From contig CAWDBD010000009.1 in NCBI GenBank assembly GCA_963800395.1, positions 31,335 through 95,334 of the forward strand: a stretch of 64,000 bases of DNA. The letters are read 5' to 3'. Position 1 is the stretch's first letter. The number at the start of each line of letters is the position of its first letter. Positions 8,915 to 18,584 of this stretch are shown here, in pieces. The notes below the pieces were generated by a model that was not told where the DNA came from, did not search any database, and saw nothing but the letters and a program-made list of their open reading frames with translations. The stretch comes from DASSBG01 sp963800395 (lineage in GTDB: Bacteria; Pseudomonadota; Gammaproteobacteria; Xanthomonadales; Rhodanobacteraceae). The position numbers and the translations under genes are program-made.

Positions 8915-10719
8915 TGAACATGGCGCCCCGACATCGCCGCGAAACCAGGCCAGGCAATCGCCGTCACCCCAGCACGCGTGTGCGGCTGGTGGTGATGTTC
9001 GTGTTGCTGGGCATGGCTACTGCCGGCCTGGCGCTGCGCGCGGTAGACCTGCAGGTTGTGCGCAAGGGCTTTCTTCAGCGTCAGGGCGATGCGCGTTATC
9101 TGCGTACCATCCCCATGCGGGTCTCGCGCGGCACGATTTTCGATCGCAATGGCGTGCCATTGGCGGTGTCGACCCCGGTTGAATCGCTGTGGGTGGACCC
9201 CGAACAGCTGGATCAGCATCCCGGCCGTGTGCCGGAGCTGGCGCAGGCGCTTGGGATGAGGGCGTCGGTACTGAAGCGTCGCCTGAAAGAAAATGATCAT
9301 CGCGAGTTCCTGTACCTGAAGCGCCGCATCAGCCCCGCCGCGGCGGACAAGGTACTGGCGCTGGACATTCCCGGCGTCAACCAGCAGCGTGAATACAAGC
9401 GCTTCTACCCGTCAGGCGAGGTGATGGCGCATGTGCTGGGGTTCACCAATATCGACGACAACGGCGTCGAAGGCCTGGAGCGCACCTACAACGACTGGCT
9501 GTCCGGCAGCGACGGCAGCAAGCAGGTCATCCGTGACCGGCTGGGCCACGTGGTGGAGAATGTCAACCTGGTGCGTGAGCCGCAACCGGGACGTGACCTC
9601 ACCCTGAGCATCGACCGCCGCATCCAGTACCTGGCCTATCGCGAGCTGAAGACCACGGTGCTCGATCACGGCGCCCGTGCCGGCTCCATCATCGTCATGG
9701 ACGTGCGCAACGGTGAAGTGCTGGCGATGGTCAACCAGCCTTCATTCAATCCCAATGCGGTCGGCAACTCGCGGCCGGCACAGCGCCGCAATCGCGCGGT
9801 CACCGATGTCGTCGAGCCGGGCTCGGTCATGAAACCTTTCACCATTGCCGCGGCGCTGGAGAGTGGCAAGTGGTCGCCGACCACGCCAGTTGACACCAAT
9901 CCCGGCTGGTTGAGCATGTCCGGCTACACGATCCACGATGTCCACAACCACGGCCTGCTGGATGTGACCGGAGTACTGACCAAGTCCAGCAATGTCGGCG
10001 CGGCGGAAATGTCGGAATCACTCGACAGCCGGCACATGTACGAGCTGCTGGATCGTTTCGGCTTCGGCAATCGCAGCGGCAGCGGTTTTCCCGGGGAAGC
10101 TTCGGGGGTGCTGCCTCCGGGTGACAGCTGGAGCAATCTGCGCAAGGCCACCATTTCCTACGGTTATGGCCTCAGCGTCACCCCGCTGCAGTTGGCCCGC
10201 GCCTATGCAGCGCTGGCCGACGGTGGCCTGATGCACGTGCCGACTTTCGTGCGCGACCAGCACAGCAAGGCCGATGCCGTCATTGATCCCGCGATCGCCC
10301 GCGAGTTGCTGGACATGCTCGAGACGGTGGTGAGTCCCGAAGGTACGGCGCTGAAGGCCGCCGTGGCCAACTACCGGATTGCCGGCAAGACCGGTACCTC
10401 GCACATTGCCGCCGGTGGCGGCTACTCGGATCGCTATGTCAGCGCGTTTGTCGGCATCGCTCCGGCCAGTCATCCGCGCCTTGTGGCCGTGGTGATCGTC
10501 GATGACCCCAGCGCGGGCAGCTACTACGGCGGTCTGGTGGCGGCCCCGCTTTTCAGGCGCGTCATGAGCAACGCCTTGAGATTGCTGGATATTCCGCCCG
10601 ACAACGTCAAGCACTGGTACAGCGGCAGCCCCGAATCAGGTCAGCCGATCAACGCCGCCAGCCCCGCACCCGATTACCAGCCGGGACAGGCGAACTATCA
10701 GGAAGGAACCCTGCCATGA
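8914..10719 (+). CDS. ftsI: Peptidoglycan D,D-transpeptidase FtsI (PBP3)
   Basis: The 601-residue septal class B PBP has a cytoplasmic basic tail, one membrane helix (about 23-46), a pedestal domain starting RGTIFDRNGVPLAVS, and a transpeptidase domain with SxxK = SVMK (Ser304), SxN = SSN and KTGT. It crosslinks septal peptidoglycan with FtsW as its glycosyltransferase partner. Normal length; overlaps murE by four bases. Confidence 0.96.
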   Translation: MNMAPRHRRETRPGNRRHPSTRVRLVVMFVLLGMATAGLALRAVDLQVVRKGFLQRQGDARYLRTIPMRVSRGTIFDRNGVPLAVSTPVESLWVDPEQLDQHPGRVPELAQALGMRASVLKRRLKENDHREFLYLKRRISPAAADKVLALDIPGVNQQREYKRFYPSGEVMAHVLGFTNIDDNGVEGLERTYNDWLSGSDGSKQVIRDRLGHVVENVNLVREPQPGRDLTLSIDRRIQYLAYRELKTTVLDHGARAGSIIVMDVRNGEVLAMVNQPSFNPNAVGNSRPAQRRNRAVTDVVEPGSVMKPFTIAAALESGKWSPTTPVDTNPGWLSMSGYTIHDVHNHGLLDVTGVLTKSSNVGAAEMSESLDSRHMYELLDRFGFGNRSGSGFPGEASGVLPPGDSWSNLRKATISYGYGLSVTPLQLARAYAALADGGLMHVPTFVRDQHSKADAVIDPAIARELLDMLETVVSPEGTALKAAVANYRIAGKTGTSHIAAGGGYSDRYVSAFVGIAPASHPRLVAVVIVDDPSAGSYYGGLVAAPLFRRVMSNALRLLDIPPDNVKHWYSGSPESGQPINAASPAPDYQPGQANYQEGTLP

Positions 10720-12194
10720 GTGCCGTCATGACCCTGGACGGATTGTTGTCCGGCGTGGCCGATGCCGGCGACGCCGGCAACATGACGATCAACGGGCTTT
10801 GCCTGGACTCGCGCCGGGTGCGCCAGGGCGAGGCCTTCGTGGCGCTGTCGGGGCACCAGCATCACGGCATCGAATTTGCCGCGTCTGCGCGTGACAAGGG
10901 TGCCGTCATGGTGCTCGCCGAGGCGCCCGAGCCGGAAAATCACGCCGATGGCGGCCCCACCGTGTGGATCAACGATCTGAGTGCGCGACTGGGTGACCTG
11001 GCGGCACGCTTTTTCGCGCATCCGGGCGAAGCCATGCGCATCACCGGGGTTACCGGTACCAACGGCAAGACATCGGTTGTGCAGCTGCTGGCGCAGGCCT
11101 GGTCGTGCCTGGGCCATGTCGCCGCGAGCATCGGCACACTGGGTGCCGGGCTGCATGGCGCGCTGGGCAGTGGCGAGCGCACCACGCCCGATGCCATCAG
11201 CGTGCAGGCGCTGCTGGCCGATTTCCGCGAACAGGGCGTGCAGGAGGTGCTGATGGAAGTGTCCTCGCACGCCCTGGTGCAGGGCCGGGTGAATGGTGTG
11301 CCCATTCACCTGGCGGTATTCACCAACCTCAGCCGGGATCACCTGGATTACCACGGCAGCATGCAAGCCTATGCCGAAGCCAAGGCGCGTCTGTTCGACT
11401 GGCCCACCCTGGAAACCGCAGTCATCAACATTGATGACGCCTTCGGTCGTGAACTGGCCGCGCGGTTGCCCGAGCGGCAACGGCGCCTGACCGTTGCCAT
11501 CGAGGAAACGACAGCCGACCTGCGGGCCGTCAACCTGCGCAGTCACGCCGACGGATTCGATTTCGATCTGGTCAGCCCATGGGGTCGGGCGCACGTGCAC
11601 ACGCCCCTGCTGGGACGCTTCAACGTGGCCAACCTGCTGGCCGTGGCCGCGTGCCTCGGCGCATGTGGCGTGGGCTTTGCAGAGTTGTGCGGTGTACTGG
11701 GGAAGCTGCAACCGATTGCCGGTCGCATGAACCGCATCGGTGGCAGCGGCTTGCCTCTGGTCGTCGTTGACTATGCACACACCCCACAGGCCCTGGAAGT
11801 GGCCTTGCAGAGTTTGCGTCCGCACACTCGCGGCGGCCTGGTCTGCGTTTTCGGTGCCGGTGGCGAGCGCGATGCCGGCAAGCGGCCGCAGATGGCTGCG
11901 GTGGTCGAATCCCTCGCTGATCGAATGATCATTACCGATGACAACCCGCGCGCAGAAGATGGCGATGCCATTGTTGCCGACATCCTCGCGGGGCTGAATG
12001 ACGGCGCCGCGGTACAGGTCATGCGCGAGCGCAAGGAAGCCATTGCCAGTGCAATCCGTGGTGCCACCAGCGACGATGTCGTGCTGATTGCCGGCAAAGG
12101 TCATGAAACCACCCAGGAAGATGCGCACGGCAAGCATCCATTCAACGACCTTGATGTTGCCGCGCAAGCGTTGCAGGGGAGGACATCATGTTGA
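10716..12194 (+). CDS. murE: UDP-MurNAc-L-Ala-D-Glu:meso-DAP ligase MurE
   Basis: The 492-residue cytoplasmic Mur ligase has the P-loop TGVTGTNGKTSV, a central domain with MEVSSHALVQGRV and a C-terminal domain with DDNPRAED. The DNPR motif is the signature of the meso-diaminopimelate-adding type. It uses ATP to add the third stem-peptide residue. Overlaps murF by seven bases. Confidence 0.95.
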   Translation: MSAVMTLDGLLSGVADAGDAGNMTINGLCLDSRRVRQGEAFVALSGHQHHGIEFAASARDKGAVMVLAEAPEPENHADGGPTVWINDLSARLGDLAARFFAHPGEAMRITGVTGTNGKTSVVQLLAQAWSCLGHVAASIGTLGAGLHGALGSGERTTPDAISVQALLADFREQGVQEVLMEVSSHALVQGRVNGVPIHLAVFTNLSRDHLDYHGSMQAYAEAKARLFDWPTLETAVINIDDAFGRELAARLPERQRRLTVAIEETTADLRAVNLRSHADGFDFDLVSPWGRAHVHTPLLGRFNVANLLAVAACLGACGVGFAELCGVLGKLQPIAGRMNRIGGSGLPLVVVDYAHTPQALEVALQSLRPHTRGGLVCVFGAGGERDAGKRPQMAAVVESLADRMIITDDNPRAEDGDAIVADILAGLNDGAAVQVMRERKEAIASAIRGATSDDVVLIAGKGHETTQEDAHGKHPFNDLDVAAQALQGRTSC

Positions 12195-13558
12195 ACATGC
12201 GCTTGTCGGAAGTGGCTCTGTGGACCCAGGGCCGTCTGCATGGCGATGATGGGATCATCACCGGGGTTGGCATCGACAGTCGCCATCTGCATGACGGGGA
12301 CCTGTTCGTGGCCTTGCCCGGCAGCCGCAGCGATGGCCATGAGCACCTGGCAGACGCGGCAACCCACGGCGCACGCGCTGCACTGGTTTCGCGCCGCGTT
12401 GATGCCCCGCTGGCACAGATCGAAGTCGCCAATACGCAGACGGCGCTGGGTGATCTGGCCAGTGCCGTGCGCGCGCGCCGCAATGCACGCGTGATCGGCA
12501 TTACCGGTTCCAATGGCAAGACCACGGTCAAGACGCTGACCGCATCAATCCTGTCACGCCACGCCCGAACGCACGTGAATCAGGGCAACCGCAACAACGA
12601 AATCGGCCTGCCGCTGAGTGTGCTGGCAATGCCCGTGAACAGCCAGTACGCGGTGTTCGAAATGGGTGCCGGCAAACCCGGCGATATCGAGTATCTGGCG
12701 GCCATTGCCCGGCCACATGTGGGCCTGGTCAACAATGTTGCGCCAGCGCATCTGGAGCGCATGAAGACGCTCGAGGGCATCGCCGAGACCAAGGGTGCCG
12801 TGTACGCCGCCTTGCCCGCCGATGGCACGGCCATCATCAATGCCGACGATCGCTTTGCCGAATATTTTGCCAGCGTGGCCGGCAATCGAGCCGTGTTGCG
12901 TTTCGGCATGAACAGCGAGGCCGACGTCCATGCAAGCGACGTGGAGACGACCGCTACTGGCAGCCATTTCACTCTGCACACGCCTTCGGGCACGGTGGCT
13001 GTCGACCTGCCACTGCCCGGTCGCCACAACATCGCCAATGCCCTGGCTGCCGCTGCCATCGCCTCGGCGGTGGGTATCCCGCTGCAGATCATTGCCGCAG
13101 GACTGAAATCGGCCGAGGCGATCCCGGGGCGTCTGCAAGTGGAGCCCATGGCGGGCGACTGGCACCTGATTGACGACAGCTACAACGCCAATCCGGCATC
13201 GCTGCAGGCCGCCATCGACACCTTGACCGCGTTGCCGGGCGAAGCCTGGCTGGTGCTGGGCGACATGGGCGAGCTGGGCAGCACGGCACCGGCTCAGCAC
13301 GCCGATGCCGGTGCGATGGCGCGCCGTCAGGGCGTGACACGGCTGTGGACAACGGGCGAACTGAGTGCCGAGGCCTGCAAGGCCTTCGGCGAGGGCGGTC
13401 GCCATTTCGACGACGCCGAGGCGCTGGCCGAGGCCTTGAGCCGAGAGCTGCACAGCGGCGTCAACTGTCTCATCAAGGGTTCGCGCGCGGCCGCCATGGA
13501 GCGTGTGGTGACCGCCTTGCGCGCACTGGATCACAAGGGGGATTCCCATGCTGCTTGA
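12188..13558 (+). CDS. murF: UDP-MurNAc-tripeptide:D-Ala-D-Ala ligase MurF
   Basis: The 456-residue Mur ligase has ITGSNGKTTVKTL as P-loop and FEMGAGKPGDIEYLA in the central domain. It adds the D-Ala-D-Ala dipeptide made by Ddl, completing the cytoplasmic UDP-MurNAc-pentapeptide. Overlaps both murE and mraY by a few bases, typical of translational coupling. Confidence 0.95.
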   Translation: MLNMRLSEVALWTQGRLHGDDGIITGVGIDSRHLHDGDLFVALPGSRSDGHEHLADAATHGARAALVSRRVDAPLAQIEVANTQTALGDLASAVRARRNARVIGITGSNGKTTVKTLTASILSRHARTHVNQGNRNNEIGLPLSVLAMPVNSQYAVFEMGAGKPGDIEYLAAIARPHVGLVNNVAPAHLERMKTLEGIAETKGAVYAALPADGTAIINADDRFAEYFASVAGNRAVLRFGMNSEADVHASDVETTATGSHFTLHTPSGTVAVDLPLPGRHNIANALAAAAIASAVGIPLQIIAAGLKSAEAIPGRLQVEPMAGDWHLIDDSYNANPASLQAAIDTLTALPGEAWLVLGDMGELGSTAPAQHADAGAMARRQGVTRLWTTGELSAEACKAFGEGGRHFDDAEALAEALSRELHSGVNCLIKGSRAAAMERVVTALRALDHKGDSHAA

Positions 13559-14630
13559 ACTGGCAAAATGGCTGCAGGGCCATGTAACCGCCTTTCACCT
13601 GTTTCAGTACATCACCTTCCGCTCGATCATGAGCGCGCTGACGGCACTGGCCGTGTCCCTGCTGGCAGGCCCCGCGCTGATCCGCCGTCTGGCCAGCCTG
13701 AATGCTGGACAGGTGGTACGTGGCGACGGCCCGCAAACGCATCTGAGCAAGGCCGGTACGCCAACCATGGGCGGCATGCTGATTCTGCTGGCGGTCCTGC
13801 TGGCAACCCTGTTGTGGGCAGACCTGCACAACCGCTACGTGTGGATCGTGCTTGGCGTGACTGCCAGCTTCGGCGCGATCGGCTTCTGGGACGACTACCG
13901 CAAGCTGGTGTATCAGGACAGCCGCGGGCTGGCGTCACGCTGGAAGTACCTGCTGCAGTCGGTGTTCGGTCTGGGCGCAGCCGTGGTGCTGTACCACACG
14001 GCGCAGTTGCCGGTGGAAACGGCACTGTTCGTGCCATTGTTCAAGCAGATCGTGCTGCCGCTGGGCATCATGTTTGTTGTCATCGGCTACCTGATGATCG
14101 TGGGCTTTTCCAATGCCGTGAACCTCACCGACGGACTGGATGGCCTGGCCATCATGCCCAGTGTGCTGGTCGCCGGGGCCCTCGGCATATTTGCCTACCT
14201 GTCCGGCAACGCGGTGTTTTCCGAGTATCTGGGCATTCCGGCCATTCCGGGCGCCGGGGAGCTGGCCATCTTCACGGGTGCCATTGCCGGGGCCGGGCTG
14301 GGTTTTCTCTGGTTCAACACCTATCCCGCGCAGGTCTTCATGGGTGATATCGGTGCGCTGTCAATCGGTGCTGCGCTGGGTTGCGTGGCAGTCATCGTGC
14401 GCCAGGAAATCGTGTTGCTGGTGATGGGTGGGGTGTTCGTGGTCGAAACCGCATCGGTGATGCTGCAGGTGGCCAGCTTCAAGCTGACCGGAAAACGATT
14501 GTTTCGCATGGCGCCGATCCATCATCACTTTGAACTCAAGGGCTGGCCGGAGCCGCGCGTGATCGTGCGCTTCTGGATCATTTCGGTGGTGCTGGTGCTG
14601 GTGGGGCTGGCGACATTGAAAGTGCGTTGA
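13548..14630 (+). CDS. mraY: Phospho-MurNAc-pentapeptide transferase MraY
   Basis: The 360-residue polytopic membrane protein moves phospho-MurNAc-pentapeptide to undecaprenyl phosphate to form lipid I. It shows GFWDDYRKL, NAVNLTDGLDGLA and PIHHHFELKGW, the Asp- and His-rich catalytic loops, among about ten membrane helices. In many gammaproteobacteria murD follows; here the stop overlaps the ftsW start and murD is absent. Confidence 0.96.
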   Translation: MLLELAKWLQGHVTAFHLFQYITFRSIMSALTALAVSLLAGPALIRRLASLNAGQVVRGDGPQTHLSKAGTPTMGGMLILLAVLLATLLWADLHNRYVWIVLGVTASFGAIGFWDDYRKLVYQDSRGLASRWKYLLQSVFGLGAAVVLYHTAQLPVETALFVPLFKQIVLPLGIMFVVIGYLMIVGFSNAVNLTDGLDGLAIMPSVLVAGALGIFAYLSGNAVFSEYLGIPAIPGAGELAIFTGAIAGAGLGFLWFNTYPAQVFMGDIGALSIGAALGCVAVIVRQEIVLLVMGGVFVVETASVMLQVASFKLTGKRLFRMAPIHHHFELKGWPEPRVIVRFWIISVVLVLVGLATLKVR

Positions 14631-15913
14631 AGCCCGGCATTCGGGATTCGACATTGGCAAACGCAAGAGCAGAAGCAGTAGCAGGAAATCTGACGTTGAC
14701 GAGCAAACCGACAAAACGCAGGGACCAGGCGCGGCGCCACGATGCGACGCGGGGCACCTACGATCGCTGGCTGCTGCTGGCGATCGTGGCGCTGGCCTGT
14801 TTTGGCGTGGTCATGGTCACCTCCAGCTCCATTGCCGTGGCCGATGGCGAGCATATCGGTGCCTTCTACTATCTGCGCCGGCATCTGGCCTTCCTGTTGA
14901 TCGGTGGCGGCCTGATGTGGGTTGCGGCGCGCGTCGAATTGCGTATGGTGGAAAAATTCCATGTGCTGCTGGTGCTCTCGGCGATACTGCTTCTGCTGGC
15001 TGTGTATCTGCCGGGTGTGGGCATGCGCATCAACGGTGCGCGGCGCTGGCTGAATCTGGGTGTTACCGGGTTCCAGCCGGTCGAGGCCGTGAAGCTGGTG
15101 GTGGTGATCTACATCGCCAGCTATCTGGTGCGCCACCGCGATGGCGTGGAAGACAAGTTCTTCGGTGCCTTCAAGCCGGTCATCATCGCCTTGCTGTTTG
15201 CCGGCCTGCTGCTGGCGCAGCCCGATTTTGGCTCGGCGACGCTGATTCTTGCGGTCAGCGTCGGCATGATCTGGCTGGGTGGCGCACGCATGCGCTACCT
15301 GATGATGATGGCCGCATCGCTGGTACCGGTCGGGGTCTGGGTCGCCTTCAGCCAGGACTATCGTATCCAGCGACTGACTTCATTCCTGGATCCGTGGAAG
15401 GATCCCTTTGCCAACGGTTTCCAGCTGACCCAGGCACTAATCGCCATCGGCCGCGGCGAGTGGTTTGGCGTCGGCCTCGGTGCCAGTGTGCAGAAGCTGT
15501 TCTACCTGCCCGAGGCACACACGGACTTCATTCTCGCGGTGATCGCCGAGGAGCTGGGTCTGTTCGGCGTCATGGTGGTACTTGGCCTGTACGCCCTGCT
15601 GGTCTCGCGCGGGCTGATGCTGGGCTTGCGTGGTGTGTCGATCGGCCAACCCTTTGCGGGTTACCTGGCATTTGGCATCTCACTGATGATCGGCCTGCAG
15701 GCCATGGTTTCGGTCGGCGTCAACCTGGGCGTGCTGCCAACCAAGGGGCTCACCCTGCCTTTGATCAGCTCCGGTGGCTCGAGCGTGGTCATGACCTGCC
15801 TGATGCTGGGCGTGTTGCTGCGAGCGAGCTACGAGGTCAGCCGTGCCGAGCAGCAGCGCTCGCGCGGCGGAGCACGCCAGCACCAGGTCATGGCGGCGGA
15901 GGCGACGGCATGA
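14627..15913 (+). CDS. ftsW: Septal peptidoglycan glycosyltransferase FtsW
   Basis: A SEDS-family glycosyltransferase, 428 residues if the TTG overlapping the mraY stop is used; later TTG codons (14654, 14696) are possible. Membrane segments begin near residue 45 and the family motif PLISSGGSS is present. The first 40 residues have no family counterpart: the DNA is a degenerate 7-base repeat (ATTCGGG, ATTCGAC) followed by 6-base units of the GCAGAA type, read as LANARAEAVAG. It polymerises lipid II at the septum with FtsI. ATGA overlap with murG. Confidence 0.93.
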   Translation: MKPGIRDSTLANARAEAVAGNLTLTSKPTKRRDQARRHDATRGTYDRWLLLAIVALACFGVVMVTSSSIAVADGEHIGAFYYLRRHLAFLLIGGGLMWVAARVELRMVEKFHVLLVLSAILLLLAVYLPGVGMRINGARRWLNLGVTGFQPVEAVKLVVVIYIASYLVRHRDGVEDKFFGAFKPVIIALLFAGLLLAQPDFGSATLILAVSVGMIWLGGARMRYLMMMAASLVPVGVWVAFSQDYRIQRLTSFLDPWKDPFANGFQLTQALIAIGRGEWFGVGLGASVQKLFYLPEAHTDFILAVIAEELGLFGVMVVLGLYALLVSRGLMLGLRGVSIGQPFAGYLAFGISLMIGLQAMVSVGVNLGVLPTKGLTLPLISSGGSSVVMTCLMLGVLLRASYEVSRAEQQRSRGGARQHQVMAAEATA

Positions 15914-17142
15914 AGTTTCACGGGACTCGGGACTCGGGACTCGGGACTCGCGAAAGCGGGTCGGCTCTTCCTGTGTCCAGTGCATCAAATGTCATGCATG
16001 GCGGCGATCGGAAAGCAGGCCGTCACGCGGAACGCCCTATCGAGTCCCGAGTCCCGAGTTCCGAGTCCCCCCAAGCCGTATTGATCATGGCCGGTGGCAC
16101 CGGCGGCCATATTTTCCCCGGCCTGGCCGTGGCCGAGGTCCTGCGTACGCGCGGCATCCCGGTTGCCTGGCTGGGCTCGGCAGGCGCGATGGAAACGCGC
16201 CTGGTGCCCCAGCATGGCATTGCGCTGGATACCATCACGGTCACCGGTCTGCGCGGCAAGGGCTGGTCCCGGCAACTCAAGGCGCCCTGGATGCTGCTGC
16301 GGGCACTGTTGCAGGCCTGGCGAGTGCTGCGTCGTGTGCGTCCCCGCAGTGTCCTGTCCATGGGCGGCTTCGCTGCCGGGCCCGGAGGCATGGTGGCCTG
16401 GTTGCAGGGACGCCCGCTGCTGGTACATGAACAGAATCGCGTGGCAGGCCTTACCAACCGCGTGCTGGCGCATCTGGCGCGGCGGGTCATGACCGGTTTT
16501 GCCGATTGCCTGGCTGATCACCCGCGCCACGAGTGGACCGGCAACCCGGTGCGCGCCGACATTGCGGCGCTTGAAGAGCCGCAGCAACGCATGGCGGGGC
16601 GCGCCGGGCCTGTCCGCATACTGGTGCTTGGCGGCAGTCTGGGGGCTCGCGCTCTCAATACTGCCCTGCCGGCAGTCCTCGCGAGCGCCTTGCCCGAGAA
16701 CCGCCCCGCGATCTGGCACCAGAGCGGTGCCCGCGGCCTGTCAGAAGCACTGGATGCTTACGCCGATGCCGGTGTCGAGGCACGGGTCGACGCTTTTATT
16801 GACGACATGGCAGCGGCATACGCCTGGGCCGACTTGTGTGTATGCCGGGCCGGGGCACTGACCATTGCCGAGCTGTGTGCCGCCGGTCTTGGCGCCCTGC
16901 TGGTGCCCTTTCCGCATGCGGTGGACGATCATCAGACGCGCAATGCCGAGGCCTTGCGCGATGCCGGTGGCGCACAGATAGTGGCCGAGGCCGACCTCGG
17001 TGATCCCGCCTTGATCGCCACCTTGCAAACGCTGCTGAATGATCGTTCGCGCCTGCTGGCCATGGCCGGGGCGGCACGTCAGCTCGCCCGCCCGGACGCT
17101 GCCGAGCGCATTGCCGGGCTGTGTGTCGAGGAGGCCGCATGA
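15910..17142 (+). CDS. murG: UDP-GlcNAc:lipid I N-acetylglucosaminyltransferase MurG with repeat-derived N-terminal extension
   Basis: MurG, a GT-B glycosyltransferase at the inner membrane face, makes lipid II. The core begins at residue 57 (VLIMAGGTGGHIFPGLA) and includes VHEQNRVAGLTNR, LGGSLGARALN and the C-terminal GALTIAELCAAG. The ATG at 15910 overlaps the ftsW stop (ATGA), but the first 56 codons are an in-frame heptad inverted repeat, giving GTRDSGLGTRESG and ESRVPSSESP. E. coli MurG has only a few residues before its MAGGTGGH. Either the repeat is translated or the true start is TTG 16081 or ATG 16087, which would leave a roughly 170-base structured leader. Confidence 0.92.
   Translation: MKFHGTRDSGLGTRESGSALPVSSASNVMHGGDRKAGRHAERPIESRVPSSESPQAVLIMAGGTGGHIFPGLAVAEVLRTRGIPVAWLGSAGAMETRLVPQHGIALDTITVTGLRGKGWSRQLKAPWMLLRALLQAWRVLRRVRPRSVLSMGGFAAGPGGMVAWLQGRPLLVHEQNRVAGLTNRVLAHLARRVMTGFADCLADHPRHEWTGNPVRADIAALEEPQQRMAGRAGPVRILVLGGSLGARALNTALPAVLASALPENRPAIWHQSGARGLSEALDAYADAGVEARVDAFIDDMAAAYAWADLCVCRAGALTIAELCAAGLGALLVPFPHAVDDHQTRNAEALRDAGGAQIVAEADLGDPALIATLQTLLNDRSRLLAMAGAARQLARPDAAERIAGLCVEEAA
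15921..16070. repeat. Heptad inverted repeat, family 1 (GGGACTC), inside the murG 5' end
   Basis: The left arm 15921-15950 is four tandem GGGACTC units; the right arm 16041-16070 is its reverse complement with 28 of 30 positions paired. The loop is 90 bases. Seven-base units repeat in frame every 21 bases, so each three units encode a heptapeptide (GTRDSGL, or ESRVPSP on the inverted arm). Confidence 0.9.
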
Positions 17143-18584
17143 CACCGCATCGCCTCAACGCGCACGAAGACATCATGAGCGCTTTTCGCCATGTGCACTT
17201 CATCGGCATCGGCGGCGTCGGCATGAGCGGCATTGCCGAGGTGCTCAACAATCTGGGCTATCAGGTGTCGGGCTCGGATCGCACGCAGTCGGCCACCACC
17301 GATCGATTGTCGGATCTGGGGGTCAAGGTCATCATCGGACATGCCGCGGAGAATCTCGATGGCGTGAACGTGGTGGTCACCTCAAGTGCCATCAAGCCCG
17401 ACAATACCGAGCTGCTTGCTGCACACGAACTGGGCATACCCGTCGTGCCGCGTGCCGAGATGCTCGGTGAGCTGATGCGTTTCCGGCGTGGTATCGCCAT
17501 CGCCGGCACGCACGGGAAGACCACCACCACCAGTCTGGTTGCCAGCGTGCTGGCCGAAGCTGGATATGACCCGACCTTTGTCATCGGTGGCCAGCTCAAT
17601 TCCGCGGGTGCCAATGCGCGCCTGGGTACCGGCGAATACCTGGTGGCCGAAGCCGACGAGTCCGATGGCTCCTTCCTGATGCTTTCGCCGGTGGTTGCGG
17701 CGATCACCAATATCGATGCCGACCACCTGGAGAATTACGGCGGCGACTTTGCCCGTGTGCGCGCCGCGTTCGAGGATTTCCTGCATCGTCTGCCGTTCTA
17801 CGGCGTGGCGGTGCTGTGCGCTGATGACGACGAAGTGTCTGCCCTGGCCGAGCGCGTCGGTCGCAGTGTCATCCGTTACGGCATCGACAGTCCCGAGGCC
17901 GACGTGCGTGCCCTGAACCTGCGTCAGCAGGGTTTCGAGATGCGCTTTGACCTCAAGCTCCCGGGCCGCGCGGATGCCGTGCCCACCTGCCTCAACCTGC
18001 CCGGACGCCACAATGTGCTCAATGCCCTGGCGGCGGCGGCCATCGGCTGGCAACTGGGTGCCGAGGCCGGACATATCGCCAGCGCGCTGGCGAAGTTCGA
18101 GGGTGTGGGGCGGCGTTTCCATCGCCGCGGCGAGCTGCAACTGGAGCAGGGCAGTGCCTTGCTGATTGACGACTACGGTCATCATCCCAGCGAGTTGCGT
18201 GCCGTGTTCGAGGCGGTGCGCGGCGGCTGGCCGGATCGCCGCATGGTGGTGGCCTTCCAGCCGCACCGCTATACCCGAACCCGCGACCTGATGGACGATT
18301 TCGCGCAGGTGCTGTGCGAAGCCGACGTGCTGGTCCTTACCGATGTCTACCCTGCCGGGGAATCACCCATCGCCGGTGCCGATGCGCGCGCTCTGGCGCG
18401 CGCTGTGCGCGCCCGCGGCAAGGTTGATCCGGTGCTTGTGGATCATCCGCGCGATTTCGAAAACGCGCTGCCGGCCCTGCTCGAGGACGGCGACATCCTG
18501 CTCCTGCTCGGCGCCGGCGACATCGGCAAGACCGCCGCCGAACTGGCGGCACGCGGTCACCTCAAGAGTGGGGGTGGGGCATGA
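17139..18584 (+). CDS. murC: UDP-MurNAc:L-alanine ligase MurC
   Basis: The 481-residue first Mur ligase of the pathway. It shows HFIGIGGVGMSGIAEVL (UDP-binding), the P-loop AGTHGKTTTTSLV and EADESDGSFL. The ATG at 17139 overlaps the murG stop. About 14 residues precede the usual start MSAFRHVHFIGIGG at 17175, so that ATG is a possible alternative. Confidence 0.95.
   Translation: MTPHRLNAHEDIMSAFRHVHFIGIGGVGMSGIAEVLNNLGYQVSGSDRTQSATTDRLSDLGVKVIIGHAAENLDGVNVVVTSSAIKPDNTELLAAHELGIPVVPRAEMLGELMRFRRGIAIAGTHGKTTTTSLVASVLAEAGYDPTFVIGGQLNSAGANARLGTGEYLVAEADESDGSFLMLSPVVAAITNIDADHLENYGGDFARVRAAFEDFLHRLPFYGVAVLCADDDEVSALAERVGRSVIRYGIDSPEADVRALNLRQQGFEMRFDLKLPGRADAVPTCLNLPGRHNVLNALAAAAIGWQLGAEAGHIASALAKFEGVGRRFHRRGELQLEQGSALLIDDYGHHPSELRAVFEAVRGGWPDRRMVVAFQPHRYTRTRDLMDDFAQVLCEADVLVLTDVYPAGESPIAGADARALARAVRARGKVDPVLVDHPRDFENALPALLEDGDILLLLGAGDIGKTAAELAARGHLKSGGGA

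Noticed and set aside
10698..12167. Long antisense frame over murE (and similar ones over ftsZ, murF, prc and the Reg_prop cyclase)
   Set aside because: Shadow frames of GC-rich genes: low complexity, no domain, and the sense strand encodes a well-known protein.
14917..15909. Long open frame upstream of and continuous with murG
   Set aside because: It lies antiphase within ftsW and has no protein-like motifs; it is open only because of high GC. murG begins at or after 15910.
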